Assembly: GCA_964458575.1 (NCBI GenBank)
Contig: CAYWMD010000028.1
Coordinates: forward strand, 1 to 64,000
Length of the DNA: 64,000 bases
Direction: 5' to 3'
Source: CAYWMD01 sp964458575
Lineage (GTDB): Bacteria; Verrucomicrobiota; Verrucomicrobiia; Limisphaerales; JADLHS01
Of this stretch, positions 25,986-35,411 are shown piece after piece. A program made the translations under genes and the position numbers. Numbering within the stretch: position 1 is the stretch's first letter; every line of letters begins with the position of its first letter. The notes below the pieces were generated by a model. The model was not told the origin of the DNA, did no database searches, and was given only the letters and a program-made list of their open reading frames with translations.

Positions 25986-27407
25986 ATGAGTTTACCACGC
26001 AACAAGACCAAGATCGTCGCCACCATCGGTCCGGCGTCGAGTGCGCCCGCGGTGCTGGAGCAGATGATCCGCGCCGGCATGAATGTCGCGCGGTTGAATT
26101 TCTCGCACGGCGAATTCGCGACGCATCAGCAGAACATCGAAACCATTCGGACTGCGGCAAAAGCCGCGGGCCGGCCGGTCGCCGTTATGGCCGATTTGTC
26201 CGGCCCGAAGATGCGCATCGGCAACCTGGGCGTGGACAAGATTAATTTGAAGGCGGGCGACCGCTTCACGCTCACGACTGACGACATCATTGGCGACGAG
26301 CAACGGGTCTCGGTCAGCTTCAATCGTCTGCCGAAGGTCGTGAAGCACGGTGACATGCTTTCGCTCAACGACGGCTACATCCAGGTTGAAGTTGCTGAAG
26401 TCCGCGGCGGCGACGTGGTGTGTGTCGTGAAAGTCGGCGGCGAGTTGCGTTCGAAGAAAGGGCTGAATCTGCCGGGGATTGACCTAGGCATCAGCGCGTT
26501 CACGGAACGCGACCGCGAGTGTCTGAAGTTCGCGTTGGAGAACGGCGTGGATGCCGTGAGCCAGTCGTTTGTCGAAAGCGCGGCGGACATCCAAGCCGTT
26601 CGCAATGCGGCGCGCGAAATTGGCCATGAGCCTTTCATCATCGCGAAGATCGAACGTTCGCGCGCATTGGATCGTTTGGACGAAATTCTCGAAGCGGCCG
26701 ACGGACTCATGATTGCGCGCGGCGATCTGGGTGTGGAAGTTCCCATCGAACGGATCGCCGTGGTGCAGAAGGACATCATGCGGCGCGCCAATCGCCGGGC
26801 CAAACCGGTCATCACCGCGACCCAGATGCTGGAATCCATGACGACGTATCGGCTGCCGACGCGCGCGGAGGCCACGGATGTCTCGAACGCGATTCTCGAC
26901 GGCACGGATTGCGTGATGCTTTCCGGCGAATCGGCAATGGGCGCTTACCCGGTCGAGGCGGTCGCGATGCTGGCGCGGATTGCCGCAACGGTGGAGCCGA
27001 CACGCCGCCGTGTGACGGTGAAAGAAGCGTATGCCGGCGTGGATCTCACGGGTCGCATCCGACCCGAACACTTGATCGCTCTGAGCATTGAGGCCAGCCT
27101 CGAATATCTCCAGCCGGCGGCCATCTTTGTTCCGTCATCGAGCGGCACGACCGCGCGCCGATTGGCGGCGATGCACCTGCCCGTGTGCGTGATGGCGATC
27201 AGCTCGCGCGCCAAGACCTGTCAGAATCTGTTGTTCTCCTATGGGGTGACGCCGGTTCATGAAACCGCCTCGCCGTCGGCGTGGAATCAATATGTGAAGG
27301 ACCGTTTGCGCGAGTATCAACTGACCGGCGCTTTCGCCATCCTGACCCAGCGCGTCCCGGCCGAAGATCCCAAGGGCAACCATCGGATGGAAATCATCAA
27401 TTTGTGA
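25986..27407 (+). CDS. pyk: Pyruvate kinase
   Basis: 473 residues, normal for bacterial pyruvate kinase. N-terminal KIVATIGPASS; catalytic region with IIAKIERSRALDRLDEIL, IARGDLGVEVP and the signature ITATQMLESM; C-terminal allosteric domain ending KGNHRMEIINL. It converts PEP and ADP to pyruvate and ATP, downstream of the glyceraldehyde-3-P made by phosphoketolase. The start lies 12 bases after the phosphoketolase stop, so co-transcription is very likely. Confidence 0.96.
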   Translation: MSLPRNKTKIVATIGPASSAPAVLEQMIRAGMNVARLNFSHGEFATHQQNIETIRTAAKAAGRPVAVMADLSGPKMRIGNLGVDKINLKAGDRFTLTTDDIIGDEQRVSVSFNRLPKVVKHGDMLSLNDGYIQVEVAEVRGGDVVCVVKVGGELRSKKGLNLPGIDLGISAFTERDRECLKFALENGVDAVSQSFVESAADIQAVRNAAREIGHEPFIIAKIERSRALDRLDEILEAADGLMIARGDLGVEVPIERIAVVQKDIMRRANRRAKPVITATQMLESMTTYRLPTRAEATDVSNAILDGTDCVMLSGESAMGAYPVEAVAMLARIAATVEPTRRRVTVKEAYAGVDLTGRIRPEHLIALSIEASLEYLQPAAIFVPSSSGTTARRLAAMHLPVCVMAISSRAKTCQNLLFSYGVTPVHETASPSAWNQYVKDRLREYQLTGAFAILTQRVPAEDPKGNHRMEIINL

Positions 27408-27423
27408 AACCCCGACCCGAGAC

Positions 27424-28131
27424 ATGACCCGACTTTTATCCCGAATCCACAAACCACCACTGCCCGGGGCAATTGGCCTCGTGGCCTTTGGCGGCCTCCT
27501 GGCCATTCTGTTCGGTGCCGATGGCTGCGCAACCTCCGGGTCGGCCACGCGAGCACCGCGTCCGGGCGACGGGCTTCGGGAATATCAGCGGCTCGTGCAG
27601 GAATTGGGCAAGGACGTGACGCAAACCCGGCAGGCGGCCGAAGCGCTGATGGCTGCGACGCCAAAAAAATCCGACGCGGCGTTTGCACGATTCCAAGAAT
27701 CCCTGCACCGGCTTGAAGTGTTCTCCTTCAAGGCGCGGGCGCGGGCGGACGCGATGGAAAAGCGCGGCGAAGCTTACTTCGAGGAGTGGGCCGAGGAAAT
27801 CGCGGGTTCCAAGGACGAAGCCGCGCGGCGTGCGGCCCGGCAACGGTTCGCCGAGTTGCACACGCACTTCGAGACGATCTTGAGCGACGGCCGCCTGGTG
27901 CGTCAGGAATTTCGCCGGTTTCTTGACGACGGCCGGCGATTGCGGACCAAGCTGGGCGCGAAGCCGGCCGCCGAATCCATCGCCCAGGCAAATCCCACGC
28001 TCGCTCAAATCGTGACGGAAGGCCGACAGGCGGAGACCGCGATGGGCCAACTGCTGAACAGCTTGAAGGCGGCGGAGGGGGCGGTGATGTCCGTTCCCGC
28101 GCCGATCGCGAAATCCGGAGGTAAATCATGA
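27424..28131 (+). CDS. DUF2959-like helical lipoprotein
   Basis: 235 residues. A hydrophobic N-terminus ends in a lipobox-like GADGCAT near residue 36. The rest is charged amphipathic helix with the landmark GEAYFEEWAEEIAG, shared with the proteins at 43217 (RAYFQDWQTTVNGI) and 43915 (DAYFADWEVRITGI), so it belongs to the DUF2959 type. It is probably periplasmic and membrane-anchored. Function unknown. It overlaps the next gene by four bases. Confidence 0.65.
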   Translation: MTRLLSRIHKPPLPGAIGLVAFGGLLAILFGADGCATSGSATRAPRPGDGLREYQRLVQELGKDVTQTRQAAEALMAATPKKSDAAFARFQESLHRLEVFSFKARARADAMEKRGEAYFEEWAEEIAGSKDEAARRAARQRFAELHTHFETILSDGRLVRQEFRRFLDDGRRLRTKLGAKPAAESIAQANPTLAQIVTEGRQAETAMGQLLNSLKAAEGAVMSVPAPIAKSGGKS

Positions 28132-28682
28132 GTAATCACTTTTCTGCGGCGAGCGTGGTGTCGTTGGTCTGCGTTGGGTTGCTGGCGTTGGCGCCGTTGC
28201 ATCCGATTGCGCAGGTGGTTTCCCCGTGGGCGCCAGGTACGCCGCCGCCTTTCCTGCAGGGGCCGACTTTGGGAGCGACGATAAGCAACGGGGTGCAGGC
28301 GTCCAGCGCCCAATCACGCGTCACCGGCCAAACCGCCAGCCGGATGGGCGATCGCGCGCAGGACTTCGCCTACCAGATGCAAAATCTGCTCACGGATTAT
28401 CAGAATTTGCAGATGCAGTTTCAGAACCTGCAAACGACCTTCAACGCCGTCGCCAATCTCGCAATGCAACTGAACAGCCCGGGCGCAGCCAATGCTGCGA
28501 CCGAACTGGAATCCGGATTGGGGATCATCGCGGAGGCGTTCACACCGGTGCAGGAGGAGATTCAGGCGGGCTCATTCAATCGGGACGACGTTGTCCACAT
28601 GTGCCAGGTTCTCAACGAGGCTTTGAATGTCTGGCAGGATGAACTCAACAAATGCAGCCAGCGATTGGGGGCTGGCCAATGA
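28128..28682 (+). CDS. Exported helical protein of unknown function
   Basis: 184 residues with an N-terminal signal peptide (VVSLVCVGLLALAPLHPIAQ). A Pro/Gly-rich stretch (~35-65) comes next, then helices rich in Gln and Asn (YQMQNLLTDYQNLQMQFQNL) suggestive of a coiled coil. Coupled to the preceding DUF2959-like gene by ATGA, so the two products probably work together in the envelope. No family recognised. Confidence 0.6.
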   Translation: MSNHFSAASVVSLVCVGLLALAPLHPIAQVVSPWAPGTPPPFLQGPTLGATISNGVQASSAQSRVTGQTASRMGDRAQDFAYQMQNLLTDYQNLQMQFQNLQTTFNAVANLAMQLNSPGAANAATELESGLGIIAEAFTPVQEEIQAGSFNRDDVVHMCQVLNEALNVWQDELNKCSQRLGAGQ

Positions 28683-28818
28683 CCGATCAACTTCAACTGG
28701 GGATTCAATCACCACAATGAGAATTAACTATTGTACGAGTCACGGGCGGTTCCTGCGCATTGAGGAGCGCGGGCGTGTTTTTGGGCATCGCATGGTTGTC
28801 ATGCGTCGCGGTGACGGC

Positions 28819-28938
28819 GCGCTCGAGACCGGCGGCAGCGTTTACGATCTGGTCATCGCCAAAGGCTGGGTGACCAGGGACAATTTGAATGAGCTTTTAA
28901 AGCCGGAGAATATGACGCATCCTCGATGGAACCATTAA
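28819..28938 (+). pseudogene. Remnant of an aspartase 3' end
   Basis: Forty codons ending in TAA translate to a close copy of the last residues of the aspartase at 33541 (TGGSVYDLVIAKGW, then ELLKPENMTHPR). The DNA has diverged, largely at third positions. It is the tail of a short open frame starting at 28717 whose first ~34 codons are unrelated. It cannot be a functional aspartase and is best read as the leftover of a deleted or displaced second copy. The rest of the gap 28683-28951 shows nothing else. Confidence 0.8.
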
Positions 28939-28951
28939 CTAAACAAACACC

Positions 28952-29677
28952 ATGAAAAACAAACTCTTCGCAGAATTCTTTGGTACCTTCTGGCTGGTAT
29001 TCGGCGGCTGCGGCAGCGCCGTGCTGGCGGGCAAGTTCGTTATCACCGAAGGCGCGACCCCGCTCAATATCGGCCTCGGCCTGTTAGGCGTCTCGCTGGC
29101 GTTCGGGCTGACGGTACTGACGATGGCTTATGCCATCGGCCATATTTCCGGGTGCCATCTGAACCCGGCGGTTTCGGTCGGTCTGTGCGTGGGCCGGCGT
29201 TTCCCGGTGACAGAATTGCTGCCCTACATTGTCGTGCAGGTTCTGGGTGCGCTGGCTGCTGCGTGGGTGCTTTCCATCATCGCGTCCGGCCAGGCCGGTT
29301 TCAGCACGGCCGCGGGTTTCGCCGCGAACGGCTACGGGGACCACTCGCTCGGCAAGTATTCTTTGACCGCCGGCTTCGTCTCCGAGGTGGTCCTGACCTT
29401 TTTCTTTCTGCTGATCATTCTGGGCGCCACCGACAGTCGCGCGCCCCAGGGTTTCGCGCCGATGGCCATTGGTCTGGGGCTGACGCTGATTCATCTCATC
29501 GGCATCCCGGTCACCAACCTCTCGGTCAATCCCGCCCGCAGCACCGGTCCCGCGGTTTTCGTGGGTGGCTGGGCGTTGCAGCAGTTGTGGCTCTTCTGGC
29601 TCGCCCCGTTGATCGGCGCCACGTTGGCGGGCGTCGTCTATCCGCTGATGGCGGGTCGCCCGAAGCCCAACAATTGA
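28952..29677 (+). CDS. aqpZ: Aquaporin Z-like water channel
   Basis: 241 residues, six transmembrane helices and two half-helices with NPA motifs: HLNPAVS near residue 70 and SVNPARSTGPA near residue 192. The N-terminal FAEFFGTFWLVFGGCGSAV and the Arg after the second NPA are typical of water-selective AqpZ rather than glycerol channels. Inner membrane. It sits eleven bases before glycogen phosphorylase in the metabolic block; rapid osmotic adjustment during glycogen use is a possible reason. Confidence 0.93.
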   Translation: MKNKLFAEFFGTFWLVFGGCGSAVLAGKFVITEGATPLNIGLGLLGVSLAFGLTVLTMAYAIGHISGCHLNPAVSVGLCVGRRFPVTELLPYIVVQVLGALAAAWVLSIIASGQAGFSTAAGFAANGYGDHSLGKYSLTAGFVSEVVLTFFFLLIILGATDSRAPQGFAPMAIGLGLTLIHLIGIPVTNLSVNPARSTGPAVFVGGWALQQLWLFWLAPLIGATLAGVVYPLMAGRPKPNN

Positions 29678-29687
29678 CTTCTCCGGC

Positions 29688-32165
29688 ATGGAAGATAAAT
29701 CACCAGGCACATTGCTCGCTCGTTACAACTGCGGCCCGGTGAAATTCACCGGCGGCGAGAACGCGCTCTACGAGCGCCATCTGACATTTGACCAGGTGAT
29801 CCCCGTTGCGTGCGCCTCGGCGCGCGACAAGTTCGAGGCCATCGCGCGTTCGATCCGCGACGTGTTGTCCCAACGCTGGCTCAAGACGGAGCAGACCTAT
29901 TGGGAGCGCAACGCCAAGCGGGTTTATTATCTCTCGCTGGAATTCCTCATGGGCCGCGCGCTGGCGAACAACCTCACCAACCTGATGCTCGACCCGGTGC
30001 TGGGCCACTTTTGCAAGAAACACAAAATTGATCCGCTGGAAATCATCGAGCAGGAGCCGGACGCCGGACTGGGCAACGGCGGACTGGGCCGGCTGGCGGC
30101 GTGTTTCCTGGATTCGATGGCGACGCTGGGCATTCCCGGTATGGGCTGCGGTCTCCGATACGAATACGGCATCTTCAAACAATCCATTCGCGACGGCTGG
30201 CAATGCGAACAACCGGACCACTGGCTTGCACGCCCGGACCCGTGGGAGGTTCCGCGACCCGAGGAAAAAGTGGAGGTACATCTGGGTTGTTCGTTCGATA
30301 TCCGCGGCGGCGCTCTCTGCGTCGCGCGCAACCAGCCCTCGACGCTGTTCGGAATTCCTTACGACCGGCCGGTCATTGGCTACGGCGGCAAGACCGTAAA
30401 CACGCTTCGTCTTTGGGCCGCGACGACGCCGCATTACTTCGACTTCCAACAGTTCAGCCACGGCGACTTCGTCGGCGCCCTCGCCGAATCACTCACCGCG
30501 GAAACTTTGACACGCGTCCTCTATCCGGATGATTCGACGACCCAGGGCAAGGGCCTCCGTTTCCTGCAACAATATTTCCTCGTGGCTTGCACGCTGGCCG
30601 ACGCCATCCGCCGTTTCCGCGCCGCCGGCAACGACTGGTCGGCGCTGCCCGACAAGGTGGCGATGCAACTGAATGACACGCATCCCACGCTCGCGGTGCC
30701 CGAGTTGATGCGCATCTTGCTGGATGAGGCGAAACGCGGTTGGGATGAAGCGTGGGATCTCACCCAACGAACCCTGGCTTACACGAACCACACGCTGCTG
30801 CCCGAAGCGCTCGAAAAATGGCCGTTGCCGTGGTTTGAGATGATGCTGCCGCGGCAGTTGGAAATTATTTACGAAATCAACCGGCGTTTTCTCGACGACG
30901 TGCGCGCGAAGTATCCTGGCGAGGACGCCCGCGTGTCTCGCGTGAGTCTCATTGAGGAAGGCGCGCCGAAGAAAGTCCGCATGGCGCACGTGGCCATCGT
31001 CGGTGCGCACAGCACGAATGGCGTGGCGGCGATTCACACGGACTTGCTGAAGAAAACGGTCGTCCCGGACTTTGCGGAATTATTTCCCGAACGGTTCAAC
31101 AACAAGACCAATGGCGTCACCCAAAGGCGTTTCCTGCTTCTGGCCAATCCGCCGCTCGCCAAGGTCATCACTGAGGCCATCGGCGGTGACTGGATTGCCG
31201 ACCTCGACCAGCTTGAGAAACTCAAACCGCTTGCCAACGACAAGAGCTTCCGCGCCACCGTCCGCAAAGCCAAGCGTGAAGCCAAACTCCGCTTCGTTGA
31301 CTGGCTCAAGACCACAACTGGGCGGGGGGTTGACCCCGACAGCATCTTCGACACGCAGATCAAGCGCATCCACGAATACAAGCGGCAACTCCTCAACGCG
31401 CTGCATATCATCGTGCTTTACAACCGGCTGCGCGCGAACCCGAAGCTCGACGTTCCGCCGCGCACGTTTTTCTTCGGTGGCAAAGCCGCGCCTGCCTATC
31501 ACTTCGCCAAGCTCGTCATTAAATTCATCAACAATCTTGCCGGCACGATTGACGGCGACCCGGCGGTAAAGGGGCGGCTCAAGGTGGTATTCGTGCCTGA
31601 CTATCGTGTTTCGGTCGCGGAGCGGCTCATCCCCGCAAGCGACGTGTCGGAACAGATCTCGACGGCGGGTTACGAAGCCAGCGGCACGAGCAACATGAAG
31701 TTCATGATGAATGGCGCACTCACCATCGGCACGCGTGACGGCGCGACCATCGAGATGGCCGAGGCAGCGGGCGAGGAGAACTTCTTCCTGTTCGGCCTGA
31801 GCGCCGAGCAAGTCGCGCAAAGCCGCGGATTTTACAGTCCGCAATGGCATTACGACCATGAGCCGGAAACGCGCGCCGCGTTGGAGCTCATCGCCAGCAA
31901 TCACTTCAGCAAGAACGAACCGGGTGTGTTCAACTGCATTCTCGATACCTTGCTCCGCGAGGGCGACCACTACCTGCATCTGGCAGATATGGCGAGCTAC
32001 GCCGAAACACAGTCGAGGTTGGGCGAGCTTTATGCAGATCAGGACGGCTGGACGCGGAAGGCAATCCTGAACATCGCCGCCTCGGGAAAGTTTTCGAGCG
32101 ACCGCACCATTGCGGAATATGCAAAAGAAATCTGGCGGGTCGCGCCGTGCATGATGCCAGAATAA
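29688..32165 (+). CDS. glgP: Glycogen/starch phosphorylase
   Basis: 825 residues, the normal length of GT35 phosphorylases. The pyridoxal-phosphate site is ASGTSNMKFMMNG with the Schiff-base Lys671, and the substrate region reads DAGLGNGGLGRLAACFLDS. It releases glucose-1-phosphate from glycogen or maltodextrin, feeding the phosphoketolase and pyruvate kinase steps encoded upstream. Cytoplasmic. Spaced eleven bases from aqpZ and 22 from the dcu gene. Confidence 0.96.
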   Translation: MEDKSPGTLLARYNCGPVKFTGGENALYERHLTFDQVIPVACASARDKFEAIARSIRDVLSQRWLKTEQTYWERNAKRVYYLSLEFLMGRALANNLTNLMLDPVLGHFCKKHKIDPLEIIEQEPDAGLGNGGLGRLAACFLDSMATLGIPGMGCGLRYEYGIFKQSIRDGWQCEQPDHWLARPDPWEVPRPEEKVEVHLGCSFDIRGGALCVARNQPSTLFGIPYDRPVIGYGGKTVNTLRLWAATTPHYFDFQQFSHGDFVGALAESLTAETLTRVLYPDDSTTQGKGLRFLQQYFLVACTLADAIRRFRAAGNDWSALPDKVAMQLNDTHPTLAVPELMRILLDEAKRGWDEAWDLTQRTLAYTNHTLLPEALEKWPLPWFEMMLPRQLEIIYEINRRFLDDVRAKYPGEDARVSRVSLIEEGAPKKVRMAHVAIVGAHSTNGVAAIHTDLLKKTVVPDFAELFPERFNNKTNGVTQRRFLLLANPPLAKVITEAIGGDWIADLDQLEKLKPLANDKSFRATVRKAKREAKLRFVDWLKTTTGRGVDPDSIFDTQIKRIHEYKRQLLNALHIIVLYNRLRANPKLDVPPRTFFFGGKAAPAYHFAKLVIKFINNLAGTIDGDPAVKGRLKVVFVPDYRVSVAERLIPASDVSEQISTAGYEASGTSNMKFMMNGALTIGTRDGATIEMAEAAGEENFFLFGLSAEQVAQSRGFYSPQWHYDHEPETRAALELIASNHFSKNEPGVFNCILDTLLREGDHYLHLADMASYAETQSRLGELYADQDGWTRKAILNIAASGKFSSDRTIAEYAKEIWRVAPCMMPE

Positions 32166-32187
32166 ACCAATTCGACCTCCGGCCATC

Positions 32188-33537
32188 ATGGACATCAAAC
32201 TCATTCTCGAATTTGCGGTGCTGATCGGGGCGCTGTTCATGGGGGCGCGGTCGGGCGGCGTGGCGCTCGGCTTGTGGGGTGCGGTGGGTCTGCTCGTGCT
32301 CGTGGTGGGATTTGGGGTGCCGCCGGGGGCCATTCCCGGAGAGGTAATCCTTATCGTGCTGACCGTCATCATGGCGGCCTCGGCGATGGAGGTGGCGGGC
32401 GGCATTGATTTCCTCGTGCGCGTGGCCGAGCGGATCATCCGCAAGAATCCGAAGCAGGTGACCATCGTTGCGCCACTGGTCACTTACGGATTCACCTTCG
32501 CGGCGGGCACGGGCCATATCGTGTATCCGCTGCTGCCGGTGATTTACGAAGTGGCGCATGAGGCGGGCATCCGACCCGAGCGTCCGATGGCCGTGGCCAC
32601 CATCGCATCGCAACAGGCCATCACGGCGAGTCCGGTGTCAGCGGCCACGGCGGCGATGATTGGGTTGCTGGCAAGTCACGGGTTGGGGCTGATTCAGATT
32701 CTTCTGATCTGCGTGCCAGCCACCGTGCTGTCGGTGATTGTGGCGGCAATCGCGCAATTGCGCGTGGGCAAGGAACTGGCGGACGACCCCGAATATCAAC
32801 GGCGGTTGAAATCCGGTGAATTGACGCCGCCATCCGGCCGCGCCGTCGGCGGTGCGGCGTTGCCTCCGTTGAAGCGCGGGGCGAGCACCAGCGCGTATAT
32901 TTTCTTCGCCGGTGTGGCCCTGGTGGTCCTAGCGGGGATCTTTCCGTCCATGCGAACGGTTCCGGGCCATCAGGCGGAACCGGTCGTCATCGGCATGCCC
33001 ATCGCCATTGCAATCATGATGCTGGCGGTGGCGGCGGTCATCGTGACCGTGACCAAGGCGCCGGTCGGCGAAGTGCCCAAATGCAAAACCTGCCAGTCCG
33101 GCGTCACGGCGATCATCGGCATTCTCGGTCTTGCGTGGCTGGGCGACACGTTCATCGCCGCCAACAAGGAAACGATCATCGGCGCGCTGGGCAACATGGC
33201 CAAGGCTGCGCCGTGGACGTTCGCCATCGGATTGTTCCTCGCCTCGGTGTTGCTTTACAGCCAGGCAGCCACAACGCGGGCGTTGATGCCGCTCGGCTTG
33301 ACCCTTGGGATTCACCCGGCGCTGTTGATCGGCATGTTTCCCGCCGTGAACGGTTACTTCTTCATCCCCAACTACGGCACGATCATCGCGGCCATCCAGT
33401 TTGACCGCAGCGGAACGACGCGCATCGGAAAGTATCTCCTGAATCACTCGTTCATGCTGCCGGGATTGATTGCCACCGGCGGCGGCGTGGGCTTCGGATT
33501 GTTGATCGCAAAAGTGTTTTTCACGCAGACCAATTGA
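32188..33537 (+). CDS. Anaerobic C4-dicarboxylate antiporter (DcuA/DcuB family)
   Basis: 449 residues and about ten to twelve membrane segments. The family is recognised from VMAASAMEVAGGIDFLVRVAERIIR, GTGHIVYPLLPVIYEVA and RPMAVATIASQQAITASPVS. It imports aspartate, fumarate or malate in exchange for succinate under anaerobic conditions. The aspartase gene starts three bases after its stop, as in the aspA-dcuA pairing of enterobacteria, which supports aspartate/succinate exchange feeding fumarate respiration. DcuA and DcuB cannot be told apart here. Confidence 0.93.
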   Translation: MDIKLILEFAVLIGALFMGARSGGVALGLWGAVGLLVLVVGFGVPPGAIPGEVILIVLTVIMAASAMEVAGGIDFLVRVAERIIRKNPKQVTIVAPLVTYGFTFAAGTGHIVYPLLPVIYEVAHEAGIRPERPMAVATIASQQAITASPVSAATAAMIGLLASHGLGLIQILLICVPATVLSVIVAAIAQLRVGKELADDPEYQRRLKSGELTPPSGRAVGGAALPPLKRGASTSAYIFFAGVALVVLAGIFPSMRTVPGHQAEPVVIGMPIAIAIMMLAVAAVIVTVTKAPVGEVPKCKTCQSGVTAIIGILGLAWLGDTFIAANKETIIGALGNMAKAAPWTFAIGLFLASVLLYSQAATTRALMPLGLTLGIHPALLIGMFPAVNGYFFIPNYGTIIAAIQFDRSGTTRIGKYLLNHSFMLPGLIATGGGVGFGLLIAKVFFTQTN

Positions 33538-33540
33538 TTC

Positions 33541-35403
33541 ATGAAACTCAACCCTGACACCATCGCCGACGCTGCCCAACGCATCGGCATCAAAACGGAG
33601 GAACTCGCCGCCGTTCTCCAGCGCGGCACGGCCGTCGCCTACAAGGCGGGCGACTATCTTTTCCACGAATCCACGCCGCGCCAGTGGTTGGGCGTGGTGA
33701 TGGAAGGGGAGATTGACCTGTTGCGCGGCCAGAAAGGCAAGAGCGTGCTCATTGGCCTGGCCCAACCGGGGGCGATGCTGAGTGAGGGAGTCATGCTCGA
33801 CGACACGCCGCACGGCACGTCCGCTGTGACCCATCAAGGCGCGACGGTCTGGCAGATTCCGCGCGCCGAACTGGAAAAGGTCCGCGCCGAGAAACCCGAA
33901 GTGTTCTATCGCATCGTCGGTCAGATCGCGCGGCGGTTGAGCGAACGGCTGAAGGCCGCGTCCGAGCGTGTCGCCAGGGAAACCGGCGCGCCCGTGTTGA
34001 GCAACGTCCGGCGCGAGCATGATTCGCTCGGCGAACGCGACGTGCCCAATCACGCCTATTACGGCGTGCAAACGGTGCGCGCGATGGAGAACTTCTGCTT
34101 CTCCGGCGTGCGCCTCAGTCATTACGAACAATTCGTCCGCGCGCTGGCCTGTGTGAAGAAGGCCGCCGCGCTTGCCAACGCCGAACTCGGCGCGCTGGAT
34201 CGCAAGATCGCCGACGCCATCGCGAAAGCCTGCGACGAAATCCTCGCCGGCAAGCTGCACGATGAATTCGTTGTGGACATGATCCAGGGCGGGGCGGGCA
34301 CTTCGACGAACATGAACGCGAACGAGGTCATCGCCAATCGCGCGCTCGAATTGCTGGGGCACAAGAAGGGCGATTACCAGTTCTGCCATCCGAACGACCA
34401 TGTCAATTGTTCGCAATCCACCAACGACGCCTATCCCACCGCCATCAAGCTTGGCGTGTGGTTCACGTTGCGCGACACGCTTTCAGCGTTGCGCGAACTC
34501 AAGCTGGCGCTCGAAGCGAAGGCGAGAGAATTTGCCGACGTGATCAAGATGGGCCGCACGGAAAACCAGGACGCCGTGCCCATGACGCTGGGCCAGGAAT
34601 TCAGCGCCTACGCGGTAATGATTGGCGACGGCCTGCGTCACCTGGAACATGCCGGCAAGGAACTGCTTGAAACCAACATGGGCGCGACGGCCATCGGCAC
34701 GGGCCTGAACAGCCCGCCCGGTTACGCGCCGCTTTGCACGAAGAAACTCGCGGAAGTTTCTGGCGCGCCCGTACGCCTGGCGGAAAACCTGGTCGAGGCT
34801 ACCCAGGATTCCGGCGAGTTTGCTTTAATGAGCAGCGCGATGAAGACCGCGGCCGTGCAGCTCTCGAAAATCTGCAACGATCTCCGCTGGCTTTCATCCG
34901 GCCCGCGTTGTGGCCTCTACGAAATCCGCCTGCCCGCGATGCAGCCCGGTTCGTCCATCATGCCGGGCAAGGTGAATCCCGTCGTGCCGGAGGTGGTGAG
35001 CCAGATTTGTTTCCAGATCATTGGCAACGATGTGACGGTTTCAATGGCGTCCGAGGCGAGTGAACTCGAGTTGAACATGGCCGAGCCGATCATCGCGTTC
35101 AACCTGTTCTTCGGTCTCACACTGTTGCGCAACGCCGCCATCGTGCTGACGTCGCGCTGCATTTCCGGCATCGAGCCAAATCGCGAGCGGTGCCGCGACT
35201 ACGTGCAGAATTCCATCGGCCTGGTCACGGCGCTGAATCCGGTCCTCGGTTACGAAAAGTCCGCGGCCATTGCCAAGGAAGCGCTCAAAACCGGCGGAAG
35301 TGTTTATGACCTTGTCATCGCCAAGGGCTGGCTGATGAGGGAGAAGCTCGATGAACTCTTGAAGCCCGAAAACATGACGCATCCGCGATTGAACCGCCAA
35401 TAG
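33541..35403 (+). CDS. aspA: Aspartase with N-terminal Crp-like sensor domain
   Basis: 620 residues, about 145 more than plain aspartase. Residues ~20-145 are a cyclic-nucleotide-binding beta-roll (KAGDYLFHESTPRQWLGVV, MEGEIDLLRG, AQPGAMLSEGVMLDD). The pocket loop TPHGTSAVT lacks the canonical Arg, so its ligand is uncertain. Residues ~158-620 are aspartate ammonia-lyase: LGERDVPNHAYYGVQT (aspartase-like rather than fumarase-like), TSTNMNANEVIANRALE and the signature GSSIMPGKVNPV near residue 470. It would convert aspartate to fumarate and ammonia. Its position three bases after the Dcu gene supports aspartate use. Confidence 0.93.
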   Translation: MKLNPDTIADAAQRIGIKTEELAAVLQRGTAVAYKAGDYLFHESTPRQWLGVVMEGEIDLLRGQKGKSVLIGLAQPGAMLSEGVMLDDTPHGTSAVTHQGATVWQIPRAELEKVRAEKPEVFYRIVGQIARRLSERLKAASERVARETGAPVLSNVRREHDSLGERDVPNHAYYGVQTVRAMENFCFSGVRLSHYEQFVRALACVKKAAALANAELGALDRKIADAIAKACDEILAGKLHDEFVVDMIQGGAGTSTNMNANEVIANRALELLGHKKGDYQFCHPNDHVNCSQSTNDAYPTAIKLGVWFTLRDTLSALRELKLALEAKAREFADVIKMGRTENQDAVPMTLGQEFSAYAVMIGDGLRHLEHAGKELLETNMGATAIGTGLNSPPGYAPLCTKKLAEVSGAPVRLAENLVEATQDSGEFALMSSAMKTAAVQLSKICNDLRWLSSGPRCGLYEIRLPAMQPGSSIMPGKVNPVVPEVVSQICFQIIGNDVTVSMASEASELELNMAEPIIAFNLFFGLTLLRNAAIVLTSRCISGIEPNRERCRDYVQNSIGLVTALNPVLGYEKSAAIAKEALKTGGSVYDLVIAKGWLMREKLDELLKPENMTHPRLNRQ

Positions 35404-35411
35404 CACCAACC

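Noticed and set aside
31080..32483. A 467-codon minus-strand frame
   Set aside because: Antisense to glycogen phosphorylase and the Dcu gene; no recognisable domain.
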